Source: Marchantia polymorpha subsp. ruderalis
Taxonomy: Eukaryota; Streptophyta; Marchantiopsida; Marchantiales; Marchantiaceae
NCBI GenBank assembly: GCA_037833965.1
Contig: AP031357.1
Location: 24,138,001 to 24,202,000 of the forward strand
Reading direction: 5' to 3'
Length of the DNA: 64,000 nucleotides
Below, piece after piece: positions 1 to 13,137 of this stretch. Each line of letters starts with the position of its first letter. The first letter of the stretch is position 1. A program made the translations under genes and the position numbers. The notes below the pieces were generated by a model. That model was not told the DNA's origin and did not search any database. It was given only the letters and a program-made list of their open reading frames with translations.

Positions 1-1783
1 CATTCTTCTCAGGTCAACAAGACTTTGTGATAATATTTCTGCTGGGTGGGAAAACTTTCATCATGAAGTTTTCATCCGACAAGTGATGCGTGTACCGTAA
101 TACATGTTGACACGAGTTTCCTCAACTTTCAAATCCAATCTCGCTTGTTGGTCCTAAAAAGATCTCTGCTTTGAAAGCACATGCGACTTCCCTAAGGTCC
201 GGAAGCATACGGATTCATCCGATCAGCTAATAACAATGCTCTTCCATAGAATGTCAGACACGAGTCGGTTGAATTGATATCCTACTTGCCGACCACTAGT
301 TACAAGGACTCTGCCTATTAAAACATCCAATGAAAAAACTACTTCTTAAGCGCTAGCGTATGCTTCCTTCAATATATCGAGGAATGTAAGTGCATGAAGC
401 GGATGATAAGATTAGCAGCCTACTTGCCTGCAAGCTGAAGTAAGAATCCCCTCCAGGTACCAACAAAATAATAATGATACCATATGCTAATGTTGAACGT
501 GCCTTCAGTAACCTATATTCCTTCGGGTTACAAAAGATCAAGAGTAATGGAAAATCTAGCAGCAATTTGCGACAAAAGGCAGACTGGCATTCTGGAAGTT
601 CTTTGTAAAGCCATGACAATCTCAACATTGTAAGGAAACATCAACACGTTACTTCATGTATCTTACTAAATCTCGGCGGCACGTTTGTATCAAGTATACG
701 TAGCATAAAGAAAGTTTTATCATTTTTTATTTCTCAGTCTTTTGCTTGCTTTCGTCGAAAAAGTTGAACGTCACGTCCGGCCATAGATACCGTCCGTGTC
801 CTTCAAGCTAATAAAACGTGAACAGATTTCCATACTTCACCGACCGCAGCTTCATTTGTTGCAGAAAGTTAATTTTAAGAGATCCGCATTTTCAATTGCA
901 TATGAGCTACTAGCAAAAGTATTACATTTTGTCCTCAACTCGTCTACCTTGAACCTGGTCTAATCGCACCAAATTTTAGTCATTTCTTGAAATAACACTA
1001 TTGTGCATGCAGGTATCGATGAACTTCGTGCGCAGCTTCGTTTGATCCATGCTTGGAAATCAGAATTCTTCTGAAGGTCGGTGAGAGAAAGTCTTCACAG
1101 AGAGCTTCAGATGAGGAAGACATTTTACAACTTTATCTACAGTTTTTCCACAGAAAAAGTTTGGCGGCGTTTCTAATAGTCGTAAATACATCAAGGACTT
1201 GCTATACTCAATCGGCGCCTACGAGTCTGGACTCTTCAAAAAGTTTTCTTACAAAATTAGAGGATATATTTTCACAGAAGATCTCAGATGAAATAGGGAG
1301 AAATGGTCGAATCAATTCGAAACAACCTCAGCATGTCAAGATCAAGACTTCCGACAAGTGTTAGTACTGTTGAGACAACAAATGGAGAGCACATAAGTAC
1401 TCAATACACTGAGTGAGTGATCCATTCCGAGCAGCTAGACCTTTCCAGAAAGCCAGAAAGAGCAGGCAAAGGCATAGTCGAGAAGGATGAAATATACGAC
1501 AGATCTCGATTGATTTGACATATCACGTAAACTCAACAATTGATGTCAACAGGAATCAGGAAATCAGTTGAATGAATCAAATACATCAAAAAAATCTTAC
1601 CTCGGTAATTTGAATCAAAGGCATCTATATCTACAGTATAAATTCGGCTAATACCTGGACTAATTCTCTAGCGGTCTAAAAGCTATCGCACATTGACTTC
1701 TCTGCAACTGTTACACTACAAAGTCGCAATATTGAGTACAAAGAAAAACGTTCCTCTTCTACGCAAGCTCGTCTGTGACCTTA
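1..1783. other. intergenic, nothing recognised
   Basis: Moderately AT-rich DNA with only short open frames on both strands (the longest are about 90-100 codons, near 353-628 and 1053-1364). None shows a recognisable domain, signal peptide or plausible exon structure. It is the 3' flank of the NHL gene that ends at 1784. Confidence 0.6.
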
Positions 1784-2503
1784 TCATCGCTTCACTTCGC
1801 ATTGTTTACTCACAACTTGAGAACCGTTCAAGACATCCGGATTCACAGAGACGTTGCATCTTACATGGACCCAGAAATGGGGAGATTTCCAGGCACCGAT
1901 CCTGATACGTGCGCGCACATCCACGGTGACATACAACGGAATCCTGCCTACGCTCTGGGCGCTTTGCAGAGCTTGCCCGACGGTGGATTCCAAGGGTACA
2001 TCACTGGCACGCAGGTCCCCGGTAATGACAGTGGTATTCTTGTGACCTTGATAAAAGGAAGGAATGTCTCCGGCGCCGATAGATACCCCTTCGGAGAGCA
2101 CATCAATATTGATTGCGTCATAGTAGATGCCGATTTTCTGATTGGGATTACGAGCTTCGACCTCGTACTGTGTCAGCGCATTCAGCACATATTTGCTCGG
2201 GTCCGAGGAAGAGGGGCTGACGGAGAAAGTAGCCAGTTTGACATCCTTCACGTTGTACTTGGGAGCCTTGGGGTGCACGACCAGGAAGAAGACGAGAACA
2301 GCGATGCCGATGGCGAAAATGAGGGCAACGAGAATGCCACAGAACCAGGCAGCGCACCTACAGCAGGGGTCTCGTCTCCTGCCCTCTCGGCCGTCAAAAT
2401 CTTCGGGAACTGGCGCAGCCGTCTCATCCTTCAGATTGTAATACGCTCCGTGAGGAGGAGCTCCGGAGACAACATTCTTCTCCGGATAGACACGATCTGC
2501 CAT
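1784..2503 (-). CDS. NDR1/HIN1-like (NHL) LEA_2-domain membrane protein
   Basis: An intronless gene of 239 residues. I chose the ATG at 2501-2503 (MADRVYPEK); the open frame extends six codons further upstream only through a TTG. A cytosolic N-terminal tail of about 50 residues ends in a basic, cysteine-rich patch (GRRRDPCCRCAAW). One hydrophobic transmembrane segment follows (roughly residues 55-80, GILVALIFAIGIAVLVFFLV), then an outward-facing LEA_2 domain. The family hallmark NPNQKIGIYYD is present, followed by FYQGHKNTT. Length and layout match NHL proteins, which are plasma-membrane anchored and linked to pathogen and abiotic-stress responses; the biochemical role is generally unknown. 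Family assignment is firm, the exact orthologue is not. The 600 bp upstream are GC- and pyrimidine-rich, as expected of a promoter and 5' UTR. Confidence 0.85.
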   Translation of the reverse strand: MADRVYPEKNVVSGAPPHGAYYNLKDETAAPVPEDFDGREGRRRDPCCRCAAWFCGILVALIFAIGIAVLVFFLVVHPKAPKYNVKDVKLATFSVSPSSSDPSKYVLNALTQYEVEARNPNQKIGIYYDAINIDVLSEGVSIGAGDIPSFYQGHKNTTVITGDLRASDVPLESTVGQALQSAQSVGRIPLYVTVDVRARIRIGAWKSPHFWVHVRCNVSVNPDVLNGSQVVSKQCEVKR

Positions 2504-3150
2504 GGAATCGTCGCCGAACAATCCACGCTAGTGAATCGCTTCTCAGCTGCAGCTGAGACACGTCTACTCGACAACAATTCCGCTTTCCCTTCCTACTCGC
2601 CGGTGTTCGAGCGGAACATTCGTCAACGATCAGAAGAACTGCTTCTATCGAGATGAGAGTTGAGCCTGAACAGACTTGGCCCACGCAAATTGTTCTTGTA
2701 GAAACCAGTTCTCGGCCTTCCACGGAGGAGCCGCAGCTGGCAGCGGCAGTAGCAGCGGCAGCTGCAGAACCAACGCGGAGTCTAAACCCCCCACTCCCCG
2801 CACCTCACTCCCCTCCCCTTCACTTCCCTTCACTACAGCACACGCTAATCAAACCCTCACTAGTCTCACACTTTCGGTGAGTTTGTTGCACCATGGAGAC
2901 GTATCACTCGTCCCCTTAAACACGCTATTGACAGAAGCTGTACAAAAATTATAACCTTTGACTTTGCAATGGGAAAGGAACAACGTCACCTGGTCGCGAA
3001 GGCACAAAACGGGATGGAGAAGCGACGCGCTAGCCGTTCGCGCGGGGGGCCTTCGCGCCCCCCACATCACCAAGCCAGTCCAGTGTGCATGACGTACGAC
3101 TCGTCAGTCAGTCTCTAGACCGGAACTACTCTACTCCTTCGTACCCCACC
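2504..3150 (-). promoter_or_regulatory. probable promoter/5' UTR of the NHL gene
   Basis: GC-rich flank upstream of the NHL start, with purine-rich tracts on the minus strand (rc of the CCCCTCCCC-type runs at about 2795-2830). I see no convincing TATA box. Assigned as regulatory by position only. Confidence 0.35.
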
Positions 3151-4410
3151 CAAAAGCGGGCACACAGCGCAGCGCAGTCGCGGCAGTCCTGAACGACATA
3201 TATCGTACGGCCACGCGCAGCCTGGTTCCTAGCTCCGTCGCTTTACACCTTCTCCATCACTCCAGACCAGCAGCAAGGCAGCGGGCGGCGTCACCGTTCT
3301 GCAGTCCACTACTACTGTACACTCCATCCGCGGCTTCACCGGAATCTCTCCTCGTGCTGATCCCGAATGTCCTACGGATCCGATACAGCAGGCTACGAAT
3401 TGATGCCTGGGTTCATTTATTGCGATCCGGTTGCGAGGTTTCTCCGTCCTAGCGGACCCGCCTCGCCCATCATCGCAGAGCGGAGACATGGGTCCGTGTT
3501 CGGCGACTTGTCGCCGCAATAAATTCCAGCGCCGATTGTCAGATGGACAAGATTCCGGCGAGAGACGCGGTACTCGTCGCCAGTTTAAGCTCCTGCTCCT
3601 CGTCCTCCTCTCCTCCAAACCCTTGCGACTTTTGTTTCATTCTGGCGGCATTGGCACGCCGGCCCAAAAATGTCCGACCCTTCCTCCCTGCCTCTTTGTC
3701 TGCTGCCCGGCGATATGTGGTAAACATTCCAGGATGGGAGTCTTCGTCGCCACGACAGGGTTTAGTGGGCTCGGTCGCTGACCTGGCAGACCTCCAGCAA
3801 TACTCACCGCTTCCGTCATCCGACGCTCGCCCACCGACACACAAGGCCCGCTTTGTCGCGGCGCTCCCTCTACTTGCGCCCGTAAATTTCTTGTTCAGCT
3901 ATCCAGATAGAGGAAGTCTCCTCCAGTCAGTGCTCGGTGCTCTCGTATCCGTCCGCCCTTATCTGCCCGATGGACCGGACTCTATGGGTATCGATGGACG
4001 GACCAATGATTCTCGTGCTGCCGCTGCTGGCGCCGAGGACATGGCCCGAAACCCGCGGAGGCGGTTTTCGGCCCCACACGCCTTTCTCCGTTGCGGCGCA
4101 TGCCCCACGTCGAAGCCACGTGTTTAGATTCGAACGTCGACCGTGGTTATCCATCGAGGTGAGTTCTGTCGGACGGACTGCGTCGATCACCGTTACATGG
4201 GACTGGCGACCTGATGTTGCCTTGTATTGTAACATGACGGAATGCCGCGCGGATGTCTACTGGTCAACCCGGAACTCGATGTTCGAGCGATGGACAGACG
4301 ACGAAGTCACACTTAAGTGGGTGCAGGATTCTGTCCAGCTTGCGCACCGTACGGGCTGTAATTTAGACAAATATGTCGATCCAGTTGTCCCTCACTCACT
4401 CCGATAGCCG
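3120..4410 (+). other. GC-rich block with overlapping unassigned ORFs
   Basis: This stretch is much richer in GC than its flanks and carries overlapping open frames on both strands. Two plus-strand frames start with ATG: 3543-4127 (194 codons) and 3970-4407 (145 codons, beginning MDRTLWVSMDG and ending DPVVPHSLR). They overlap in different frames, so at most one is likely to be real. The C-terminal half of the second (VYWSTRNSMFERWTDDEVTLKWVQD) looks more protein-like than random translation. I recognise no domain in either. It may be an unannotated gene, a 5' exon or UTR, or a GC-rich repeat. Confidence 0.25.
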
Positions 4411-7400
4411 TACGTTGTAGACTGTTTTGACTCCACTATATGTACGGTCATGTCATGTACTTCTCTAGAACGTATGTACTCAACACTCCAGCTGCAACGT
4501 TTGTCTGAAGTAATAAATTTTGTGTGTAATTTACTTTTGTGGTTGGAATTAGCCAAAAAAAATTCCTGCAATCATGGTCGGGAACGAAATGGTTAAGTTT
4601 GAGCACCAAGCCGCAATCTGAGCACTTTTTGACTACTTTGACTGTGGATTTCACCCTGATCTTTGCCAAAACAAGGGGGAAGAGAGAGAAACCCATTTAG
4701 CGTCAGTGGTTAAGGCATTATTATTATATTTAATGTTTTTCATCTCGCCTTAAGAAGATTGATTGTGCCATCTTATGGTATGTACTAGAGACCGCCCGAT
4801 AGTGAGGTAGTCATTCGGACAAAATATGTTCTTATAGATGAATATATGACCTTTTACAAATAATGACATATACTCATCTATAAGCTTTCGAGCTTATAAA
4901 TGGTTGCAGAAATATAGAAGTGAAATATCGAACGTACATCTCATTCATCTCATCTATCTTGACCACAAAGATTAACACATACATCTTTGCTAGTCTTCAT
5001 GCAGGTTCTGGTCATGTCAATAATATATTGGTCCAGTACCGTCTGGGATTGACAAATGCAGGATATACCAAAATCAACTTTCGTTTCAAATTCTCTCCGA
5101 AGAGCAACTGTTAAGGTGTAGACAATATAGAGATTGAAATTTTAGGCCATAAACACTTGACAACCCGTCTTTCTCATAGACCTGTTTGTCCGTAATTTCC
5201 ATTTGATGGACATTTGGAATCTCTGTATTGTTGAGTGTTGATTCGACCCTGAGGAGACTATTCGAAGATGTCGACAAGCATAACTGCAACGCGAGGCCTA
5301 CTCTAGGACAAAGCGAGGACTGTTCAGAGAATATATTCTGCTCACGGCTGTCGCACGAACTTTACACAGATTACAGGAACGACCGGAATCCTTCTCACCT
5401 CCTCCTATGCTAGTTTCCAGCAACTCAGCATTCCTTTTATGCCTCAGAGGTCTTAATTGATTGAGAGAGAGAAAGAGAAAAGAAGAGAAAGGGGAAAGAG
5501 AGTTCAATTTCAAATGAGGTCATGAAAGTTCTTAGGAGTTCGTTTTCATCTCTATCTGAGGAAAACAAAAGGTCAATTACATGTTATGATCTTACAAATC
5601 ATTAAAGCTAGTCCCACCAGTAGATCGAATCTGGCTGAAGGGATTTGTACAATTATTGATCTCAGTGGGTTCTCACACCCTATGCACATAGTCGAGAAGT
5701 TTTTAAAAGGTCATGGAGACGAAGTCTTACTTTACTAAGGTTGTATTTGTGGAGCTAAAGGTAATCCCTAAACCCTAGAGTTGTTGGCTGTGACTTTTGC
5801 AAGAACGTCACTTTTCATTGAGCTGAAGTCACTTCTGAGCTGACCATTTTGCCAAGCCAACTCATTGGCGGTTGTAGCAGATCGATTTGCTTTAGACCAG
5901 TGCTTGTGATCAGTTATAACACTGTGAATGTGGAATAGCACGCTGTACAGGGTCTGCACGAGTCCTGGAGATCATATATTCATTTTCACACATGTTCATT
6001 TCAGCAGAAACTTGTTTGTTTGTTCGCTCGCTAAAAACAAAATGCCAAGCTTGGTGGTTGTCTATCGTACTCCCACCTACTGACAAAGTGATTCTCCGCA
6101 AAGCTCAGAAAAGATCAAACGACAACAGCTTGGACCAATACGAAATTTTACAGGCCGTGAAGTTATTAGCTCATGATAACTCAAGGATGATGATTATTGA
6201 GTCATGCCCCAACTTTATGTATACACTTATAATCATATAAGATTCAAATTCACTTTTCCTTTCTTTCCCAAGCAGCAAAAATATCCTTCTAGCAAAAGAA
6301 CCATATGTATAATTGAATATGGAATTTATCTGTTATAATATAAAATATATCGAATGCATACAATAGATTTCTATTGTTTATATATTATCTTTTAAGGGCA
6401 GTACCAGACAACCAATTTAGCTGTAGGAACATCCGTACCCTAATCTATTATAGTGAATTCACATCTCCAATAATAGGTCATAAAAATAGTAAGTTATACC
6501 CGTTCTAAGCGTCCTTGTGAAAATAGATTATATTGGAAACTGTGGGCTAGACTTCTCCTAACTGATTCGTAACTAGTAGGCGCAAAAGTTAGACGTCACG
6601 GATTCATAATTAAATTTACGCCTACTGCCTCATTCAATTACTTGATGGGACCATGTGAAACTCAAAACATATTTCATTTTACCCGATAATATCCATTCAA
6701 CAGCCATGCATGGACAACATGTTCTAATCAAAGTTCTTATAACCTAATAATTTATGTCGTAGTGTGAATAGTGTTATCATTATCGGGCCAAAATACTCTC
6801 TCCTTTTAAAGTAATTTGGCGACTTCTTCGCACCGTGTCTTAGAAAGCGAATGCCACCATGATATTGACGATCCCGATATCGTCTTCCCATATCTGCATC
6901 TGAAAAAACAGCGAAAGCATCCTACCAAGTTACCATCGAGTATAAACTTGAAGGAAACTTTGTGCTTGACAATAAGAGCTAACATCTGGAGAGGTTGAAT
7001 TGAAGCGAATCATATATGGAATCTCAGCCTCAACAGATCGATTGACATCCATTGACTCTCAAGATCAATCTATGTAATCTAAGGCGATGGATAAGAGTCA
7101 GAAGTATGGAAAGCCTGGAAGTGTGAAAGCCTATGGAGGAAATCCAGGCTTCAGCTGCCCAAAGTATGGAACAGTTGGATGAGCAGCGTGTTCCCAATGC
7201 TAGAAGAGTTTGCTCTCCATTTGCAGGTTTTCCTTGAGAACATTCATAACCTCCCCATGTCTGACCTCTCTACGCCGTTGGGCAGAATGCACGACAACGC
7301 CAATCTTGCCACCATGAGCACTTCTTCTCACTCGTACTCACCGCACCAAGACGGATTCACTATGGTGTCGACATGTAGTATTGGAACATCTTTGACTGTT

Positions 7401-7600
7401 GGTCGTCGAGTGGGTCCCATCAGATAAAAATTGAAACCTGTTGGATCCATTCAAGTTTATTGAGTTTACTTGGGATCCCATCAAGTAATTTACTCGGGAC
7501 GTAACTGATTTTCTCTTTACATAGACGTACACTTGAGTGTCTAGTTGACCCCTCTCTTTAGGATTGAATCTCATGACTCTTTCTAGAGAGTAAATTCATA
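4411..7600. other. intergenic, nothing recognised
   Basis: AT-leaning DNA with no open frame above about 90 codons that resembles a known protein. A purine run (GAGAGAGAAAGAGAAAAG type) lies near 5462-5500. No RNA gene or mobile element is evident. Confidence 0.5.
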
Positions 7601-10600
7601 TTCATATATCCATTCTGTTTTTTATACCCTTGTTAATGATAAGAAAATCAATGACTAAAATATATATTATAAAAAATTTAACTTTTTTAGTAAATCAATA
7701 ATATTTTTATAATAAGTAATACAATACTGAAAATTAAGTGTTAAATCTATACCTCATATTATGAAGATGTTAAATGAGTAAAAACCTTTGTAGTTCCCTT
7801 TGATTTATTTCAACAACTATATCATTCAAATGAATTCACACTTTGTATCACATGTACATCCACATTGTTTCATCACATTAAAATACACATGTTCAAATTT
7901 TTTTTTACCATCTTTGAATCATCATTTTAGCATCAATTGGAGAATCTTTGCAAAAGTGTTTTGCATCACCATAAGGCTATATGTATCATTATTGTTGCAC
8001 CTCTTTAGAATTTTTTTAGTGGCTTTCGTGGACTTTTTGAGTGTCTTCGTACTAATAACATTCCATCAATTTGAATAATCCACAATTCTATTCTTTAGTT
8101 GTTTTATCTAGTAAATATGTTAATACAAAAATTGATCAAAGAATATGACATTGGTGTGACTTTTAACTAGAAATAAGATGAATCTTTTTCATAGAATTAA
8201 TTTCAAATTTTTTTTCAATTCATTTTTTAGACTGAAATAAACATGACAATACAAAGAAAGATGCAATCATTGATTGACAAAAGTATTTTGAACTTAGTGA
8301 AACTTTCAAAGGTTCAAAAACTAGTGCTTTGTTAGAAATTTTTATAAATAAAAATAAAATTTATTGACGAAGCTCAAAAAATTACACAAAAATATGATGT
8401 TCATGTGATACATACATAAGAAAAATATATATTAGTATGAGACCTGTATTCTAGTACCTATGTATGATTCAATTTACTTCTTTTGTTAACTGAAAAACCA
8501 ACAAATCTTTAAACTCTTTTTTTGCTCAAACTTCATGCTTTCAGAATTTTTTTTTCAAAAAATAACTTGAATAGAATTTAATATTTAAGAGTCTTAAAAA
8601 TGAATGAGTGAGATGTTTAGTATTTTTTATCATTCGCACTAGACCTAATATTGTTGCTGCTATGAACAATACTAGCACATACAAGTCGATTCCCAAGATC
8701 ATACATTAAAAAGTTGTGAATTGAATTTTTAGATATTTTTAATTTATGTTGAATTTTTATATTTAAATATACAATGCCACATTATTCTTTAATTATGTAC
8801 ATGCTAAATATGAATAAGATTTGGATGAAAAATGAAATCAAAAATTCAAAATTTAAATTGCAAAAGTGCACATCTCAATCTATTATGCAATCTCAATATG
8901 TAATAGTAGCAAAAAAATGACTCAATATTTTTAGATGGATTTTTACAAAGATGAAATGAGTGTTTTCTATTGTGAATTTGTATTGTACTAGTAATAATTT
9001 ATATATTTTTAGATTATATAATTTATTTTTAAATAAAATAGAATAAAATAATAGATAATTCTTTTAAATATATTCTATATGATGAAATCAAAATTAAAAT
9101 ATAATTTTAATCTTGTTGATAATTTCATCATAACTAATTATCTTGGAAATGTTCTTTAGACATTGCAGATACAAATTAAGTAAAAATATAAAATTATGAT
9201 ATTTATATATGCATTTTATTCTATCATATAATGACTATAATTTGATTTTTGTTTGGAAAATGACATAATTTATTATTTTTTCAAAGTTTTTGTTGCAAAG
9301 AAATCAAATTCATTAGAATTATTATGTAACATTAAAGATTATGGAAGAACAACATTTGAAGATGAAATATGAAGTCTGAAGAACAAAAAAATATAGAAAA
9401 GTTACATCTTTTTTTTATTTAGATCTTTCCAAGAAATGTAAGTAAATAAAACCTCACATGACATGACTAATCATTTGATCACTAATAACCAGGCCTATGC
9501 TAACTTGGCATTTGCCAAATTTGTCATAACTTAGTCTATTATGGCATCAGCCAATTTTTATTTATGACAAATATGACACTAATTTTGATTTGCTTGAATT
9601 GCTTATAATGTATTCTTACTAGAGTGACAATATAATTATGGAAGATATATACTCATCTTTCTCTTAGGTAATCATGGAGAAATCACCCTCCACACACATA
9701 GTTTCAGGATACACGGTTTGGAAAATGTAAGTTCAAAAGTAATCCATGTTTCATCAAATTCCACGGATTCTGGCATTTGATCCACTGTTTTGCAGAGTAT
9801 ATCTTCTCTTTCTCATTCTATCAATGAATAAATTCTCAATTTTGGGATCAAATAAAAGGCAGTAGAATTGTGTCAACTATGTTTACGTTATTATCCAAAC
9901 ACAATGGATCATAGGACGCAACAAAATGAGTAGGATAGTATTCAAAGAAAGTTCGTTTGACGTGTAATTATAGAGCATGATATTCACTCCATATTTGCTT
10001 TACAGTGTTGACTTTCAAGATGTTTTGATTTCAGCTCTAGTCAATGTGGAACCTTAAAGTATTTTGTGATTCTAGCCGGACCTTCGCTTCATGTCGATTA
10101 TTTTTTTTCACCGCTCATACTTGGCAAAAAGCTACAAAAATCCGATGTAACGACACCATACGTGAAGATCTTCAGCCCATAGTCAAGTATGTGAGAGAGA
10201 GAGATCACATGGCTTCTACATTTCTTTGAAGACATTTCATCAACGTCAACAGCGAAGAAGAGAGAACAAAAACGTTTTAATAGTGAACAAGAACGAAAGT
10301 AGACTTGGACTTCCATTCTTATTTATGGCATCACGCCAAAATTATTTATGACAAATATGGCATAGCACCCCCAAATGCCATATTTGAAGAGGCCTGCTAA
10401 TAACTGACAGGATCGTTCATTTTGTTATCAATTAACACATTATATCCTTATCTAATAATAATACAAATGGTTGATTTCTATCCAATAACTAAGACAGTTA
10501 TTGTTTACCTATCAAATACATGGATCGGTGACTTGAATAATATAGATTATCTATAATGAATAAATTTTATTTTTATCTGGAATAATTTTTATTTTAATCT

Positions 10601-12170
10601 ATCTAACTAGAAATGGTTACATATTACAATTCCAAAACATGAATCAAATTTTACATTTTTAATATTTAGTTTTGATTAAAGTTAGATTGATGATTTGTCA
10701 TTACATCAAAGTACTGCAATGGATACTCGTACCCATGGGTATCTAATATCCATCCATATCCATGGGTAAATGGGTGAATAATGGGTATGGGCTGGTATGG
10801 GCTAGGATGCATGGGTGGATAATGGATAGATATAAGGAATGAATAGATAATGTATGAATATGATGGAGCTCGTGTTTAAAAAGACTGAGTTAATCGACTT
10901 GACTGAGCTCGTTGATTGTGCCATGATAATAGCTAAAAATGCAAGACACTGGACTGATGGAAATGAGCTAGGTATGGACAAGGTACCATGAATGGATAAT
11001 TGTTTTGGAATAGGTGCCATGGATGGATAATGGTTGGGTAAAGTTGACCCACGGGCAATTTTGGGCTGGATATGGATAAAGTTTTGAAGCCCAATGTAGG
11101 CTCTGCATTACATATGAGAGCTTATTGCTCTTAAAAACACAAGTTAAAATTTTGACTTCTTTGAATTTTTTGAAGTTAATTAATTGGCTCAAAGCTCTTT
11201 ATTCAATACTTGACAATATTATAAATTGAAAAAATCAAGAGAAAAAATCAACGTGAAAATAATATACAAAATAATTATTTTTTCTTATAAAAATAATTAC
11301 ATTTTCATTTTATTGAATAAAATAAAATATGTATATAAAATATTTTTTGCAGTTAAAAAAATTTGATTTGAAAAGTAATAATAAAAAATACTTCAAAATA
11401 TCTTTACAAGCCAAGTAAGACTAAAATTTCTAAGATCAAAATTGCATGATATGAATTAATTTTTAATGATTTAAATTTGAAAAACTAATCAAAAAATATT
11501 ATTTATTTGTATATTTTAAAGTCTATGTTCATTTATTTTTTTAAAATATTAGTTTTATATTTAATTTTGTATAGATAATAATTTAATTAAATATTTATAA
11601 AAAAATAAATTAATTTCACATTTTTATTCATAGATTTTGTAATATTTATTTATTATTATTCAATAAAATCGTTTATATTTCAAAAGCATATTTCCTGTAA
11701 GGCCCAACAATCAAGATCAATCAGCATGCACGATAATCAGATGATCGAGGTAACGTGGTTCAACTTCCACCAGCAAGAAAAAAAACTTCACTAAAGCACA
11801 AGTGTATATATGGTCTCCATAGCCCATCTCTCTTCCATCATGCTTGCTCTAAAAGTGAATGTCATGAATGTGTCATTCTCTTCTCTATACAAGAAAAGAT
11901 AAGGTGCACATCTTAACTAACATAATCATAGTTAACTTCTCAATCATGGTTATCGCTAAATGAGGTTAATCCAATATAGAGTTCATGTAACATTTTCAAG
12001 CTGCATATTCATGATGTGCAAGTTAGATATTTTGGCATTTATGACACTAGGTACGAGGAAAATGAAACACAATTCTCAAGATAAGAAATGATTAGAATAA
12101 TTATCTTTTTCTTCATAACAAGTATAATGACATAAGATTTCATCTCCATCATTATTTCACTTCTAGTGAT
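7600..12170. other. very AT-rich intergenic DNA
   Basis: Long stretches of A/T-dominated sequence with homopolymer runs and no credible coding frame. The base composition suggests old repeat DNA decayed by C-to-T change, but no ends or domains remain visible. A short degenerate tandem region inside it is listed separately. Confidence 0.5.
10718..11090. repeat. degenerate GGATA / TGGGTA-rich repeat tract
   Basis: A locally GC-richer tract within AT-rich DNA, built from many variants of ATGGGTA, TGGATAATGG and GGTATGGGCT. Near-copies recur, for example ATGAATGGATAATTG and ATGGATGGATAATGG. It looks like a decayed mini- or microsatellite; no coding content is seen. Confidence 0.5.
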
Positions 12171-12171
12171 T

Positions 12172-12394
12172 TGATGACATGGCGAATAAACTAAACAAAC
12201 ACACAAATTGTTGATAAGTAGTTCTCAATTAACACACTAACTAACACACTAAGTCATTACCTAACAAGTAGATGAATTGATGTTGTTGTAAACTAACACG
12301 GATCGCTGACGTGACAACTTTGAATAATGCACTATAAGGTTACTATAACTTGATCTTGAGTAAACACTATTTAGTTCTAATCAACTAAAGTTAG
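12172..12394 (-). repeat. left arm of a diverged inverted repeat (partner 22994-23237)
   Basis: Read on the minus strand this segment aligns along its length with plus-strand 22994-23237. Shared blocks include TTAGTTxxTTAGAACTAAA, GTCACGTCAGCGATCCGTG versus GCCACGTCAACGATCCGCG, GTGTGTTAGTTAGTGTGTTA (exact in both), and GTGTGTTTGTT followed by ATxCGCCA. The two arms lie about 10.6 kb apart and bracket the retroelement nest. It is probably a dispersed repeat, perhaps old LTR material, present twice in opposite orientation. Confidence 0.6.
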
Positions 12395-12411
12395 TTACAA
12401 AGTTCACTCCA

Positions 12412-12675
12412 AAGACATAACGTCTTAAAAGACATAATGTCTTTGTTGTAAATGCAAAACACGCAAGTGACAATAAACACAAGATATAACGTGATTCATC
12501 CTTTTAAAGGGGCTACGTCCACCGTGAACATGCTGCTTTTTATTCTAGATTTGCCACAAAAGACTATACATCATGTACAAGCAGAAGTCAAATATTTAAC
12601 CCAAGTCTAGTTGACCATCCTAGCTAAATATAACTAGGACATGAAGTTACTCCTTAGCTGGAATCAACCTCAACA
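12412..12675 (-). mobile_element. Copia-type LTR fragment, copy a
   Basis: On the minus strand this begins TGTTGAGGTTGATTCC directly after a purine-rich tract (AAGGGAAGAT, 12676-12685), as a 3' LTR begins after its polypurine tract. It contains the block ACGTGxTTCATCC and GCTACGTCCACCG shared with the segments at 12838-13018, 20769-21743 and 23881-24160. Its left boundary is not sharp. It is an old fragment; no pol coding sequence is attached. Confidence 0.55.
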
Positions 12676-12837
12676 ATCTTCCCTTAACTCATGTTAAGGC
12701 AATAGTAACCTCCGTAACCAACATATCACTTCGCGAAAAGTTCTAGACAGAAACCTAACACAATGTCTTCTCTTTACACGAGAGTTAACTAGAACTAAGC
12801 CGTAGTCATAACTATACGTTTAAAACCCAAGAGAGAC

Positions 12838-13018
12838 ACAACGACACAAAATAATGTGGTTCATCCTTAAGAAGAGGGCTACGTCCACCGAGAACACGCT
12901 GGACTTTACTTCTAGGTTATGTTCAAAAAGATACAATGTAGAGGGCGAAATTCAAGGTATTTATCTCTAGTCCAGGCGACCGTCCTAACTATAAATAGCT
13001 AAAATCTGAGGTTATTCC
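12838..13018 (-). mobile_element. Copia-type LTR fragment, copy b
   Basis: About 94% identical by eye (around 11 differences in 180 bp) to the split copy at 20769-20823 plus 21596-21720. It runs from the ACGACACAAAATAA block to GAGGTTATTCC and then stops abruptly where the TGTCGTGCGAATA repeat begins. Importantly it preserves the uninterrupted site CCACCGAGAACACGCTGG, the empty version of the site into which a solo LTR inserted at 20824. Confidence 0.65.
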
Positions 13019-13019
13019 T

Positions 13020-13134
13020 TGTCGTGCGAATATGTATAGCCATACACTCTACATCGCTGACATGCTACTCACATACATATACGCACACAAACACACATAT
13101 AAGGCGCGAGAGAGTACACACTCAAAATGTCACA
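13020..13134 (-). repeat. short TG...CA repeat, left copy
   Basis: A 115-bp unit starting TGTCGTGCGAATA on the plus strand and ending TGTCACA, so it has TG...CA ends on either strand. It recurs at 13401-13509 with three substitutions and one short indel. The pair flanks the 261-bp repeat at 13138-13398. It could be a very short LTR or a terminal part of a longer LTR duplicated in tandem. Confidence 0.6.
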
Positions 13135-13137
13135 ACT

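Noticed and set aside
353-628. 91-codon minus-strand frame with hydrophobic stretches
   Set aside because: No domain, no plausible start context and AT-rich surroundings; looks like chance.
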